In this document: positions 8,766 through 16,971 of the stretch, piece after piece | Numbering within the stretch: the stretch's first letter is position 1 | Layout of the letters: every line of letters begins with the position of its first letter | Assembly: GCF_030580955.1 (NCBI RefSeq) | Contig: NZ_JAUQON010000005.1 | Span: 1 to 64,000 of the forward strand | Source of the DNA: Hymenobacter convexus | GTDB lineage: Bacteria > Bacteroidota > Bacteroidia > Cytophagales > Hymenobacteraceae | Length of the DNA stretch: 64,000 bases | Direction of reading: 5' to 3' | Made by a program: the position numbers and the translations under genes | The notes under the pieces: model-generated | What the model was told of the DNA's origin: nothing | Seen by the model: only the letters and a program-made list of their open reading frames with translations | Database searches by the model: none

Positions 8766-10070
8766 CTACACCCGCCGGATATCGGCGCCCAGCGCGTTCA
8801 GGCGCTGGTCGATGAACTGGTAGCCGCGGTCAATCTGCTCTACGTTGAGGATGGTGCTGGTGCCTTCGGCCGAGAGGGCAGCGATGAGCAGGGCCACGCC
8901 GGCCCGGATATCGGGCGAGGTCATGGTAATGCCGTGGAGCTGCTTCTGCTGGTCGAGGCCGATAACAGTGGCGCGGTGCGGGTCGCAGAGAATAATTTGG
9001 GCGCCCATGTCGATGAGCTTATCCACGAAGAACAGGCGCGACTCGAACATCTTCTGGTGAATGAGCACCGTGCCCTTGGCCTGGCAGGCCACCACCAGCA
9101 CAATACTCAGCAAATCAGGCGTGAAGCCGGGCCAGGTGTGGTCCGAGACTGTGAGGATGGAGCCGTCGAGGTAGGTGGCGATTTCGTAATGCTTCTGGGC
9201 CGGAATGTAGATATCGTCGCCCCGGAATTCGAGCTGAATGCCCAGCTTGCGAAAGGTGTCGGGGATGAGGCCGAGCTCCGGAATCTGGCAGTCTTTGATG
9301 GTGATTTCAGAACCCGTCATGGCTGCTAGGCCGATGAAGGAGCCGATTTCAATCATGTCGGGCAGCATGCGGTGGTCGGTGCCGCCCAGGCTGTCTACGC
9401 CCACGATGGTGAGCAGGTTCGAGCCAATGCCTTGGATATTAGCGCCCATGCGCACCAGCATGCGGCAGAGCTGCTGCAGGTAAGGCTCGCAGGCGGCGTT
9501 GTAGATGGTGGTGGTGCCTTCGGCCAGCACGGCCGCCATCAGGATGTTGGCGGTGCCGGTCACGGAGGCTTCGTCGAGCAGCATGTGCGTGCCCGTTAGT
9601 TTGCCGTCGACCTTGATTTTATAAAAGTCTTTGCCTTCAAGCGTAAGCTTGCCGCCCAGCTTTTCGAGGCCTAGAAAGTGCGTGTCCATGGGCCGGCGGC
9701 CGATTTTATCGCCGCCCGGCTTGGGCAGCTGGCAGCGGCCGTAACGTCCCAGCATGGGGCCGAGAATCATCACCGAGCCGCGCAATGCGCCGGCTTGCGC
9801 GATAAATTCGGGCGTATCGAGGTAGTCGAGGTTGACATTTGCGGCCTGGAAAATGTAGGTGTCGGTGGCCAGCTTACCCACTTTCACGCCCATATCGCGC
9901 AGCAGCTCGATGAGCTTGTTGACGTCGCGGATATCGGGAATATTGCTGATGGTGACGGGCTCGGGGGTAAGCAATACCGCGCAGAGAATCTGGAGGGCTT
10001 CGTTTTTGGCGCCCTGGGGCGTGATTTCGCCGCGCAGTTGTTTGCCGCCGCTTACTTCAAATGCTGCCAT
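8766..10070 (-). CDS. murA: UDP-N-acetylglucosamine 1-carboxyvinyltransferase
   Basis: A 434-residue MurA, the first committed cytoplasmic step of peptidoglycan synthesis (enolpyruvyl transfer from PEP to UDP-GlcNAc). The start at 10070 (MAAFEVSGGKQLRGEITPQG) matches the family; an upstream in-frame start would only translate repeat DNA. The active-site loop reads PGGDKIGRRPMD, so the usual Cys (Cys115 of E. coli) is Asp, encoded at 9708-9710. Cys-to-Asp forms are active and fosfomycin-insensitive in other bacteria. The upstream gene on the same strand encodes a DUF4290 protein, a common pairing in Bacteroidota, here separated by a palindromic repeat. Confidence 0.95.
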   Translation of the reverse strand: MAAFEVSGGKQLRGEITPQGAKNEALQILCAVLLTPEPVTISNIPDIRDVNKLIELLRDMGVKVGKLATDTYIFQAANVNLDYLDTPEFIAQAGALRGSVMILGPMLGRYGRCQLPKPGGDKIGRRPMDTHFLGLEKLGGKLTLEGKDFYKIKVDGKLTGTHMLLDEASVTGTANILMAAVLAEGTTTIYNAACEPYLQQLCRMLVRMGANIQGIGSNLLTIVGVDSLGGTDHRMLPDMIEIGSFIGLAAMTGSEITIKDCQIPELGLIPDTFRKLGIQLEFRGDDIYIPAQKHYEIATYLDGSILTVSDHTWPGFTPDLLSIVLVVACQAKGTVLIHQKMFESRLFFVDKLIDMGAQIILCDPHRATVIGLDQQKQLHGITMTSPDIRAGVALLIAALSAEGTSTILNVEQIDRGYQFIDQRLNALGADIRRV

Positions 10071-10103
10071 TTGGGAAGGTGTTAGGTGTTCTGGTAATAC
10101 TGG

Positions 10104-10197
10104 AACGTCATGTCGAGCGCAGCCGAGACATCTCGCGTGCTGTAGTAATTGGTTACTCTGGCACACGAGATGTCTCGGCTGCGCTCGACATGACGTT
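10104..10197. repeat. Family A palindromic repeat
   Basis: Inverted repeat with arms of about 33 bp (AACGTCATGTCGAGCGCAGC at the left) and a short loop. It lies inside the DUF4290-murA gene pair, so it is transcribed and could fold as an RNA hairpin. Confidence 0.88.
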
Positions 10198-10208
10198 TAA
10201 CTAAAAAA

Positions 10209-10934
10209 TTATTGAGGGGGCTGCTGGGGCTCCTGGCTGCGGCCTTTTTTGCGCTTTTTGCCGTTTTTGCCGCCGAAGCTGTTGCCCCCCCGGTTGTCTC
10301 GGCCTTCGCGCCGGTCGCGGCCCTCCCGCTGCTGCGTGGGCTGGGGAACAATGAAAGCCGGTGTGCGGCCAACCGCCATTTCAAACAAGCCCTCGGCATC
10401 CACCAGGGCCGGGTCGAGCCGAAGCTGCCCGCCCGAAAGCTCGCCCAGATGCCGCAGAATGGTCACGTCCTTGGCGTTCTCCTTGTTGTGCTGGCGGTAG
10501 AGAAACTTCATGGTACGGCCAATCTGCACGGTGGCCTGCTCACGCTCGGCAGCATCTTCCAAGGTTAGGGCTTTGGCAATCAGAGCTTCAATGCCTGCGC
10601 CGTAGGCCCGCAGGCGGGGAGCGGTGCGCGGATAGGGCACGCGGGCCGGCCTCTCGGTGCGTACGGTGAGGCTGCGCAAGGGCACGGGGGCGTCGAGGGT
10701 TACTTCCTCGCCAGCCATAGCGTGCAGGTGGTTCCAGAGGCGGGTTTGCACTTCCGGCAATTCGCGCAGCGCGGGCTGCAGGCGCAGCATGAGCTGCACA
10801 ATCTGGCCGGCCCGTTTGGTGCGCTCGGCTTGGTCCTCAATGTCTTTGAGGCCCTGGATGAGCTGGTAAGTACTTTGCCCGTATTCGCGCACCAGCAGTT
10901 GCAGGTGGAAGGGCAGGTTGGTAAGGTCAGTCAT
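10209..10934 (-). CDS. DUF4290 domain-containing protein
   Basis: A 241-residue protein of a family found in Bacteroidota, usually next to murA. The start is taken at 10934 (MTDLTNLPFHLQLLVREYGQ), which begins the conserved domain; the longer frame adds only Pro/Ala-rich leader. No catalytic motif or signal peptide is visible. The C-terminal 40 residues are Arg/Gly/Lys-rich and end in a low-complexity basic tail that could bind nucleic acid. Function unknown; position suggests a role linked to the cell envelope or murA expression. Confidence 0.85.
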   Translation of the reverse strand: MTDLTNLPFHLQLLVREYGQSTYQLIQGLKDIEDQAERTKRAGQIVQLMLRLQPALRELPEVQTRLWNHLHAMAGEEVTLDAPVPLRSLTVRTERPARVPYPRTAPRLRAYGAGIEALIAKALTLEDAAEREQATVQIGRTMKFLYRQHNKENAKDVTILRHLGELSGGQLRLDPALVDAEGLFEMAVGRTPAFIVPQPTQQREGRDRREGRDNRGGNSFGGKNGKKRKKGRSQEPQQPPQ

Positions 10935-10973
10935 AAAAAAGAATAGGGGAGGCCGCGCGGGCGAGGCCCAGGC

Positions 10974-10981
10974 CAAAGATA
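10974..10981 (-). promoter_or_regulatory. Putative -7 box for the DUF4290-murA operon
   Basis: The minus strand reads TATCTTTG, matching the Bacteroidota -7 consensus TAnnTTTG, 39 bp before the DUF4290 start codon. Confidence 0.6.
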
Positions 10982-11001
10982 AGGCTCAGCGTGCCTGGTA
11001 G

Positions 11002-11101
11002 AACGTCATGCAGAGCGCAGCATCTTACCAGCTGCAAGTAATCCTTTTTGTTCGGATTAGTGATGGCGGGCAAGATGCTTCGCTGCGCTCTGCATGACGT
11101 T
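11002..11101. repeat. Family A palindromic repeat
   Basis: Inverted repeat (AACGTCATGCAGAGCGCAGC at the left arm, complement at the right) with a roughly 50-bp centre. It lies downstream of uvrD and upstream of the DUF4290 gene promoter. Confidence 0.85.
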
Positions 11102-11132
11102 CATTTTCGGGCTTCAATCCGCTTAATGCACG

Positions 11133-13382
11133 TTAATGCACGCGCAGCTTGGCAAAGCTCAGCAGCAGCACTTTCTCGCCCACTTCCTCGAAGAGAATGG
11201 TGGCTTTGGTGGTGCCCTGCTGGTTTTCGAGCGCGTTCACCACGCCGAAGCCGAACTTGGCGTGCTCCACGCGCTGGCCGGTTTGCAGCTTGGAGGTGTC
11301 GGAGGGCGTGAAATCGGCCGGGGCCACGTACTTCGTGGCCTGCACTTTACGGGGCGCGGTCGGAATCAGGTTCGAACGGCGCTCAAAAACGTGCTGAAAC
11401 GGCGAGCCTTCGCCCGCCCCGGGCCCGGCCGAGAACTTCACGTTGAGGTACTGCGGGTCGATTTCGTCCAGAAAACGGCTTTTCTCGCAGCTGCGCAAAT
11501 TGCCCCACTGGTAGCGCGAGGTAGCGTAGCTGAGCGTGAGCTTCTTCTCGGCCCGCGTGATGGCCACGTAAAACAGCCGACGCTCTTCCTCCAAATCGGC
11601 CCGCGAGGTAATCATCATCTGGCTCGGAAAGAGGTTTTCCTCCATGCCCACGATGTACACGTTGCGGAATTCCAGGCCTTTGGCCGAGTGAATGGTCATC
11701 AGCGTGACAGCTTCGCCCTCCTGCGCGGCATCTTTCAGGTCCGAATCAGTCACGAGCGCAATGTCCTGCAGGAAGGCGCCGAGGCTTTTATCCTCCCGTT
11801 CAGGGTCGTCCACGTATTCCTTGATGCCGTTGAGCAATTCCTGGATGTTTTCGTAGCGCGACAGGCCCTCGATGCTTTTGTCGGCGTACAGTTCCTCCAG
11901 CATTCCGGAGTTTTTGGCGATGAATTTGGCCGCCTCGAAGGCGTCTTCCTTGCCCGCTACCACGATGTAGCTCTTGATTTTCTCGGCAAAGCCCACCACC
12001 GGGTTGCTCACCCGCGCCGGCATAAACTGGTCGGCGTTGGCCACCACTTCCCACAGCGTGTGGTTGGCTTCGTCGGCCGTGCTAATGAGTTTGCTAATGG
12101 TGGTGTCGCCGATGCCGCGCTTGGGGTAATTAATTACGCGGCGAATGGCCTGCTCGTCATTCTGATTAACGGTGAGACGCAAATAGGCCACCAAATCCTT
12201 GATTTCCTTGCGCTGGTAAAAGCTCAGGCCACCAACAATCTTGTATTTAATATTTAATTTCCGCAACGATTCTTCCATTGCGCGGCTTTGCGCATTGGTG
12301 CGGTAGAGAATAGCAAAATTGTCGTAAGACAAATGGCCATTCATCTTGTCTTCGAAGATAGAATTTGCCACCAATTTGCCTTCCTCGTTGTCGGAAGCGG
12401 CTTTAATTACCTCGATGAGCGTACCGTCTTCGTTCTCCGAAAAAACATCCTTTCGCAATTGCGCCTGGTTGTTTTTAATAACGGAATTAGCGGCCCACAC
12501 GATATTTTTTGTGGAGCGGTAATTCTGCTCCAATTTAAATACCTGCAATTCGGGATAGTCTTTCTCGAAGTTGAGAATGTTCGAAATATCGGCGCCGCGG
12601 AAGGCATAAATACTTTGCGCGTCATCACCTACCACGCAGATATTTCGCTCTTTCGCCGCCAGCTTGCGCGTAATTAAATATTGCGAATAGTTGGTGTCCT
12701 GGTACTCGTCCACCATCACAAACCGGAACATATTCTGATACTTGTTCAGCACATCGGCGTGGTCGCGAAACAGCACGTTGGTATTGAACAGCAGGTCGTC
12801 GAAATCCATCGCGCCGGCTTTGAAGCAGCGCTCCTGATACTGCTTATAAATTACGCCAATCTTGGGGCGCAGGGCCGCTTCGTCGTCGGCCTTGATGGCC
12901 GGGTCGCTCAGGTATTGGTGGTGCGAAATCAGCTTGTTTTTGGCGGCCGAAATCCGGCCCAGTACCATGCTGGGCTTGTAGAGCTTGTCATCAAGCTCCA
13001 GCTCTTTCACAATCTGACCCACCAGGGTTTTCGAGTCCTGCGTGTCGTAGATGGTGAAGCTGCGGGGGAAACCGATTTTGTCGGCTTCTGAACGCAGGAT
13101 TTTGGCAAAAACCGAGTGAAAGGTGCCCATCCAGAGGCTGCGGGCGGCGGGTCCGACCACTTTCTCTACGCGGGCGCGCATCTCCTTGGCAGCCTTGTTG
13201 GTGAAGGTGAGGGCCAGGATATTGAACGGGTCGACGCCCTGTTCGAGCAGGTGGGCGATGCGGTAGGTGAGCACCCGGGTTTTGCCCGAGCCGGCGCCGG
13301 CGATAATCATGCAGGGGCCGTCGGTTTGCATCACCGCGGCGCCTTGCGACGGATTGAGTAGGGAAAGATAATCGAGTGCCAT
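11133..13382 (-). CDS. uvrD: ATP-dependent DNA helicase UvrD/PcrA
   Basis: A 749-residue superfamily 1A 3'-5' helicase for excision repair and replication-fork maintenance. Motifs in order: Walker A (AGAGSGKT), DEYQDTNYSQY, VGDDAQSIYAFRGA, LEQNYRST, TIHSAKGLEFRNVYIVG and RRLFYVAITRAEKK. The C-terminus has the Tudor-like segment typical of PcrA (QRVEHAKFGFGVV). Length and domain order are normal. The middle of the gene (about 12120-12680) is clearly richer in A/T third positions than both flanks, hinting at recombination. Naming as uvrD or pcrA is a matter of convention. Confidence 0.95.
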   Translation of the reverse strand: MALDYLSLLNPSQGAAVMQTDGPCMIIAGAGSGKTRVLTYRIAHLLEQGVDPFNILALTFTNKAAKEMRARVEKVVGPAARSLWMGTFHSVFAKILRSEADKIGFPRSFTIYDTQDSKTLVGQIVKELELDDKLYKPSMVLGRISAAKNKLISHHQYLSDPAIKADDEAALRPKIGVIYKQYQERCFKAGAMDFDDLLFNTNVLFRDHADVLNKYQNMFRFVMVDEYQDTNYSQYLITRKLAAKERNICVVGDDAQSIYAFRGADISNILNFEKDYPELQVFKLEQNYRSTKNIVWAANSVIKNNQAQLRKDVFSENEDGTLIEVIKAASDNEEGKLVANSIFEDKMNGHLSYDNFAILYRTNAQSRAMEESLRKLNIKYKIVGGLSFYQRKEIKDLVAYLRLTVNQNDEQAIRRVINYPKRGIGDTTISKLISTADEANHTLWEVVANADQFMPARVSNPVVGFAEKIKSYIVVAGKEDAFEAAKFIAKNSGMLEELYADKSIEGLSRYENIQELLNGIKEYVDDPEREDKSLGAFLQDIALVTDSDLKDAAQEGEAVTLMTIHSAKGLEFRNVYIVGMEENLFPSQMMITSRADLEEERRLFYVAITRAEKKLTLSYATSRYQWGNLRSCEKSRFLDEIDPQYLNVKFSAGPGAGEGSPFQHVFERRSNLIPTAPRKVQATKYVAPADFTPSDTSKLQTGQRVEHAKFGFGVVNALENQQGTTKATILFEEVGEKVLLLSFAKLRVH

Positions 13383-13415
13383 TATTCAGGTAAAACGAGC
13401 CCGTAGCTGTGTTGG

Positions 13416-13423
13416 CAAAGGTA
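13416..13423 (-). promoter_or_regulatory. Putative -7 box for uvrD
   Basis: The minus strand reads TACCTTTG (TAnnTTTG consensus), 33 bp upstream of the uvrD start. It lies one base from an opposite-facing box at 13425-13432. Confidence 0.6.
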
Positions 13424-13424
13424 C

Positions 13425-13432
13425 TACATTTG
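13425..13432 (+). promoter_or_regulatory. Putative -7 box, divergent from uvrD
   Basis: TACATTTG on the plus strand, facing the small membrane protein gene 77 bp downstream. Close packing with the uvrD box suggests a divergent promoter pair that cannot be used simultaneously. Confidence 0.5.
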
Positions 13433-13508
13433 GCAAAGAGGCCGGAAATAACCCGCCCGCCGCTGCTAAAAAGCTTAGGCAGCGGCCGATGCTTTAGTGA
13501 CTTGTAAC

Positions 13509-13808
13509 ATGGCTTTTCGCTTTCCCAGTTCGCTCAATGCCTGGAAACTCGGTTTCTGCAGTGCCTTGCTCTTCTACGCCTTCGGGCTGGGCGGCACGCT
13601 GGGCCTAGCCCACTTCATGCCGGTGGCGGATATGTGCAATCCGGGGCTGTCGTTTTATACCGGGTTGCTGACGCTGGTGCTCGGCGCCGCTGGGCTGGTC
13701 GTTGCGCTGCTGGCGTTTCTGGTGGGCTACCGGACGTCTTTCCTGAAGGGGTTTATCGTGGCCAGCGCGTTGGTATTGGTGGGGCCGGGCCTGCTGATTT
13801 TGGCTTGA
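13509..13808 (+). CDS. Small hypothetical membrane protein
   Basis: A 99-residue protein of unknown function, taken from the ATG at 13509 (MAFRFPSSLNAWKL); an in-frame GTG 12 bp upstream is also possible. About three hydrophobic segments span the length (near residues 15-35, 47-70 and 78-98), so it is an inner membrane protein. No family recognised. It lies between uvrD and a DUF3109 gene and has its own candidate promoter box. Confidence 0.6.
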   Translation: MAFRFPSSLNAWKLGFCSALLFYAFGLGGTLGLAHFMPVADMCNPGLSFYTGLLTLVLGAAGLVVALLAFLVGYRTSFLKGFIVASALVLVGPGLLILA

Positions 13809-13836
13809 CGCCGGGCGCTAGGGGTTGGCAAAGAAG

Positions 13837-13844
13837 TATCTTTG
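13837..13844 (+). promoter_or_regulatory. Putative -7 box for the DUF3109 gene
   Basis: TATCTTTG, matching TAnnTTTG, 22 bp before the ATG at 13867. Confidence 0.6.
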
Positions 13845-13866
13845 CTGTCCTCTTAAGCGCAGCATT

Positions 13867-14445
13867 ATGATTATTATCCAAGAAACGGTTATTTCCGACG
13901 ACATCGCCGACCATTTTTTTGTCTGCAACCTTGAGGCCTGCAAAGGCGCCTGCTGCGTGGAGGGCGACCTCGGCGCGCCCCTGGAAGAAGCTGAGCTTCG
14001 GATTCTGGAGCAGGAATACGCCAACATCGAGCCTTTCCTGAACGAGGCCGGCAAGGCGGCCATCAAGGCGCAGGGCCTCTACATCAAGGATTGGGAAGGC
14101 GACTACAGCACCACCACCATCGACGACAAGGAGTGCGCCTATGCGCTATATGACGAGCGCGGCATCCTGAAATGCGGCATTGAGCAGGCGTACCTGGCGG
14201 GCGCCACCACGTTCAAAAAACCCATCAGCTGCCATCTATACCCCATTCGCATCACGAAGTACGAGGGGTTTGATGCACTGAACTACGACCGGTGGGGCAT
14301 CTGCAACCCGGCCTGTTCGTTTGGCGAAAAGCTGGGCGTGCGCATCTACCAGTTTCTAAAGGAGCCGCTGATTCGCAAATATGGCGAGGGCTGGTACGGC
14401 CAACTGGTGCAGGAAATCGAGAACCCAACGGAGGGGAAGAAGTAA
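13867..14445 (+). CDS. DUF3109 family cysteine-rich protein
   Basis: A 192-residue soluble protein. The start [20 protein letters not shown] matches the family, and a promoter-like box lies just before it, which rules out the longer frame. It has a Cys cluster near the N-terminus ([15 protein letters not shown]) and further Cys in [23 protein letters not shown] and [10 protein letters not shown], a pattern resembling the zinc/iron cluster-binding YkgJ-like proteins. The molecular role is not known. Followed by a palindromic repeat and a convergent cyclophilin gene. Confidence 0.85.
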   Translation: MIIIQETVISDDIADHFFVCNLEACKGACCVEGDLGAPLEEAELRILEQEYANIEPFLNEAGKAAIKAQGLYIKDWEGDYSTTTIDDKECAYALYDERGILKCGIEQAYLAGATTFKKPISCHLYPIRITKYEGFDALNYDRWGICNPACSFGEKLGVRIYQFLKEPLIRKYGEGWYGQLVQEIENPTEGKK

Positions 14446-14449
14446 AGTT

Positions 14450-14538
14450 CTGTCATCCTGAACGCAGTGAAGGACCTTATCACGCCCGAACGACTTGTTC
14501 TCGCGTGATAAGGTCCTTCACTGCGTTCAGGATGACAG
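14450..14538. repeat. Family A palindromic repeat (CTGTCATCCTGA subtype)
   Basis: Near-perfect inverted repeat with arms of about 36 bp beginning CTGTCATCCTGAACGCAGTG and a short loop. It lies between convergent genes and could also act as a terminator. The same subtype occurs at 30909 and, degenerate, at 40048. Confidence 0.9.
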
Positions 14539-14547
14539 GACAGAAGC

Positions 14548-15009
14548 TTACGCCTCTTCCTTCACCACAATTTTCTCGATTTCGTCGTCGGCTTTAATCT
14601 GGTCGATAACGTCCAAGCCGTCCACTACTTTGCCGAATACGGTGTGCACGCGGTCAAGGTGGGCCGTGTTATCGCGCGAGTGCACGATGAAAAACTGCGA
14701 GCCGCCGGTGTTTTTACCGGCGTGGGCCATGCTGAGGGCGCCACGCTCGTGGTACTGGTGCCCGCCGCTGGTTTCGCAGTCGATTTTGTAGCCGGGGCCG
14801 CCGGTGCCGGGGTGGCCCTTGGCGCCGGCCCGGGTGTTGGGGCAGCCACCCTGAATCACAAAGTTCGGAATGACGCGGTGGAATTTCAGGCCGTCGTAAT
14901 AGCCTTTCTGGGCTAAGTCGGTAAAATTCTTGACGGTGTTCGGAGCGTCCTGCTCGTAAAACTCGACTTTCATCACCCCTTTTTTGGTGTGGATTTCAGC
15001 GGTTTTCAT
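14548..15009 (-). CDS. Peptidyl-prolyl cis-trans isomerase, cyclophilin type
   Basis: A 153-residue single-domain cyclophilin that catalyses proline isomerisation during folding. It has the family core [13 protein letters not shown], the GTGGPGYKI loop, and the [10 protein letters not shown] and [10 protein letters not shown] segments. No signal peptide, so it is probably cytoplasmic. A TACCTTCG box (minus strand, 15068-15075) one mismatch from consensus lies 58 bp upstream. Confidence 0.93.
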   Translation of the reverse strand: MKTAEIHTKKGVMKVEFYEQDAPNTVKNFTDLAQKGYYDGLKFHRVIPNFVIQGGCPNTRAGAKGHPGTGGPGYKIDCETSGGHQYHERGALSMAHAGKNTGGSQFFIVHSRDNTAHLDRVHTVFGKVVDGLDVIDQIKADDEIEKIVVKEEA

Positions 15010-15182
15010 GGGTTGAAACTTAATTAATTAAACAAATGGTGCGGCCAGGGCCGCCCGTGGGAGGGGGCGAAGGTAAGAAAACCCGCTAGCTTCGAAACAA
15101 CCCTGCGGCCCATTTGCTTCGTAAGCCCAAGCGCCGCACTGGCAGACACCCTACTACATTTTTCACACCTGCGTTTATTTAC

Positions 15183-15812
15183 ATGAAAAAGCATTTCGCT
15201 CCGCTACTGGCCGCTCTGGCTACCTCGCTCCTGATGGCCAGCTGTGGCAACGACAAGCCCGCCACAACCGAAACCGCCAGCACCGTCAACCCCGCCGATT
15301 CCATCGCAGCCCAGGCCGGCGATTCGGCCCGGATGGCCAAGCCCGGCGGCGTGATGGTGGACGGCGTGGCCATGACGGCCGATAAAAACATCGTCGAGAA
15401 TGCATCGGCTGCCAAGAGCGTCAGCACCCTGGTGTCGGCCGTGAAGCAGGCCGGCTTGGTGGAAACCCTCAGTGGCCCCGGCCCCTTCACAGTATTTGCT
15501 CCCACCAATGCCGCCTTCGATAAACTGCCCAAAGGCGCGCTGGCCGGCCTGATGGATGAGGCCAGCAAAGCGAATCTGAAAGGGGTGCTTACCTACCACG
15601 TCATCCCCGGCCGCCTCGTGGCCGCCGACCTCAAAGACGGCCAGGAGCTGACCACCGTGAACGGCGAAAAGCTGCACATCTCGGTGAAAGACGGCAAGGT
15701 GATGGTGAGCAACGGCAAGGATGCCCCCGCTACCGTGCAAATTGCCGACGTGATTTCCAGCAACGGCATCACCCACGTCATCGACGGTGTAGTGCTGCCG
15801 CTGGCGAAGTAA
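15183..15812 (+). CDS. Fasciclin-domain lipoprotein
   Basis: A 209-residue exported protein. The start at 15183 gives a signal peptide ending in a lipobox (LLMASC, Cys near residue 20), followed by a Thr/Ala-rich linker and one fasciclin (FAS1) domain with FTVFAPTNAAFDKLP and VLTYHVIPGRL. FAS1 domains act in adhesion or surface interactions; in Bacteroidota such lipoproteins are common and rarely characterised. It ends before a hairpin nested in a palindromic repeat. Confidence 0.9.
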   Translation: MKKHFAPLLAALATSLLMASCGNDKPATTETASTVNPADSIAAQAGDSARMAKPGGVMVDGVAMTADKNIVENASAAKSVSTLVSAVKQAGLVETLSGPGPFTVFAPTNAAFDKLPKGALAGLMDEASKANLKGVLTYHVIPGRLVAADLKDGQELTTVNGEKLHISVKDGKVMVSNGKDAPATVQIADVISSNGITHVIDGVVLPLAK

Positions 15813-15818
15813 ATAATC

Positions 15819-15999
15819 GTCATTGCGAGGGCGCAGCCCGTGGCAATCCTTCCTGTTAAAACCAGACACCTTCTTTCACCAGAAAAGCCCCGGCACTGCG
15901 CAGTGCCGGGGCTTTTTGCGCCTCGAATAGGGCTTTGTCACGGTATTAGGCTGGTCGGCGAGAACAGGACGAATTGCTTCGGCTCCGCCTCGCAATGAC
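15819..15999. repeat. Family A-like inverted repeat around a terminator
   Basis: Outer arms GTCATTGCGAGG (15819-15830) and CCTCGCAATGAC (15988-15999) enclose a separate terminator hairpin. The arms resemble common REP-type sequences. This looks like a repeat split by, or built around, the terminator. Confidence 0.7.
15883..15918. terminator. Bidirectional terminator
   Basis: Hairpin AAAAGCCCCGGCACTG / CAGTGCCGGGGCTTTT with a 2-base loop, between the convergent fasciclin gene and rsgA. Confidence 0.92.
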
Positions 16000-16011
16000 A
16001 TGCCCGGCCGT

Positions 16012-16971
16012 TTAATGCCGGTTGTCTTCGCCGGCCAGCATGCTGAGGTAGCTGTCGTAGCGGGGCAGGGCAATGCGGCCCTGGTCTACGGCCTCGCGCA
16101 CGGCGCAGCCGGGCTCGTGGGTGTGCTGGCAGTTGTGGTAGCGGCACTGGCCCAGCAGAGCGCGGAACTCGGGGAAGTAGCCGGCCAGCTCGGCAGGCGG
16201 CAGGTCGACAAGGCCCAGTTCTTTGATGCCGGGCGTGTCGATGATGAAGGTGCCGGGGCGTACCTCCAACATCTCGGCGAAGGTGGTGGTATGCACGCCC
16301 TTATCGGAAAAGTCGCTGATTTCGGCGGTTTTCAGGTCGAGGTCGGGCACCAAGGCGTTGATGAGCGTGCTCTTGCCCACCCCGGAGTGGCCGGCCAGCA
16401 GGCTCACTTTGCCATCCAGGAGTTGGTCGATTTCGGCCACGCCCTCGCCCAGGCTGGCGGCGCAGGTGCGGCTGGGGTAGCCCAGGCTGGCGTACATGCC
16501 CGCGATTTCGGCCTGATAGGCAAAACCTTCCTCGTCGTACAAATCGGTCTTGTTGAAGAGCAGCGTGACCGGAATGTGGTACGCTTCGGCCGTGACCAAA
16601 AACCGGTCGATAAAGCCAAACGAGGTGGCCGGCGACACCAACGTGACCACCAGCATGGCCTGGTCGAGGTTGGCGGCTACGATGTGCACGTGGCCGGTTT
16701 TATGCACCGAGCGGCGCACGATATAGTTGCGGCGCGGCGCGATGTGCGAGATGACGCCCGCGCCCTCGGCCTGGGCTTCCACCGTGAAATCAACCTGGTC
16801 GCCCACGGCCAGTGGGTTGCTGGCTTTCAGGCCCTTCATCTTGAATTTGCCCCGCAGGCGGCAGCGATACAGCTGGCCGGAGGCCGCGCGCACCACGTAC
16901 CACGAGCCCGTCGATTTGACAACGATGCCGTGTAGCAGGGGCGGGGCGGAATGGGGATTTTCTGGGGTCAT
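16012..16971 (-). CDS. rsgA: Ribosome small subunit-dependent GTPase A
   Basis: A 319-residue circularly permuted GTPase that acts in late 30S maturation. The OB-fold comes first, then G4 (LLFNKTDLYD), then the P-loop (LAGHSGVGKSTLIN), then the C-terminal zinc-binding segment (CRYHNCQHTHEPGC). Order and length fit the family. Its start overlaps the end of waaA by 4 bp (ATGA), so the two are translationally coupled. Confidence 0.96.
   Translation of the reverse strand: MTPENPHSAPPLLHGIVVKSTGSWYVVRAASGQLYRCRLRGKFKMKGLKASNPLAVGDQVDFTVEAQAEGAGVISHIAPRRNYIVRRSVHKTGHVHIVAANLDQAMLVVTLVSPATSFGFIDRFLVTAEAYHIPVTLLFNKTDLYDEEGFAYQAEIAGMYASLGYPSRTCAASLGEGVAEIDQLLDGKVSLLAGHSGVGKSTLINALVPDLDLKTAEISDFSDKGVHTTTFAEMLEVRPGTFIIDTPGIKELGLVDLPPAELAGYFPEFRALLGQCRYHNCQHTHEPGCAVREAVDQGRIALPRYDSYLSMLAGEDNRH

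Noticed and set aside
8766..10166. Longer murA start at 10166
   Set aside because: The extra 32 residues are translated from the family A repeat and do not fit MurA; the ATG at 10070 starts the conserved sequence.
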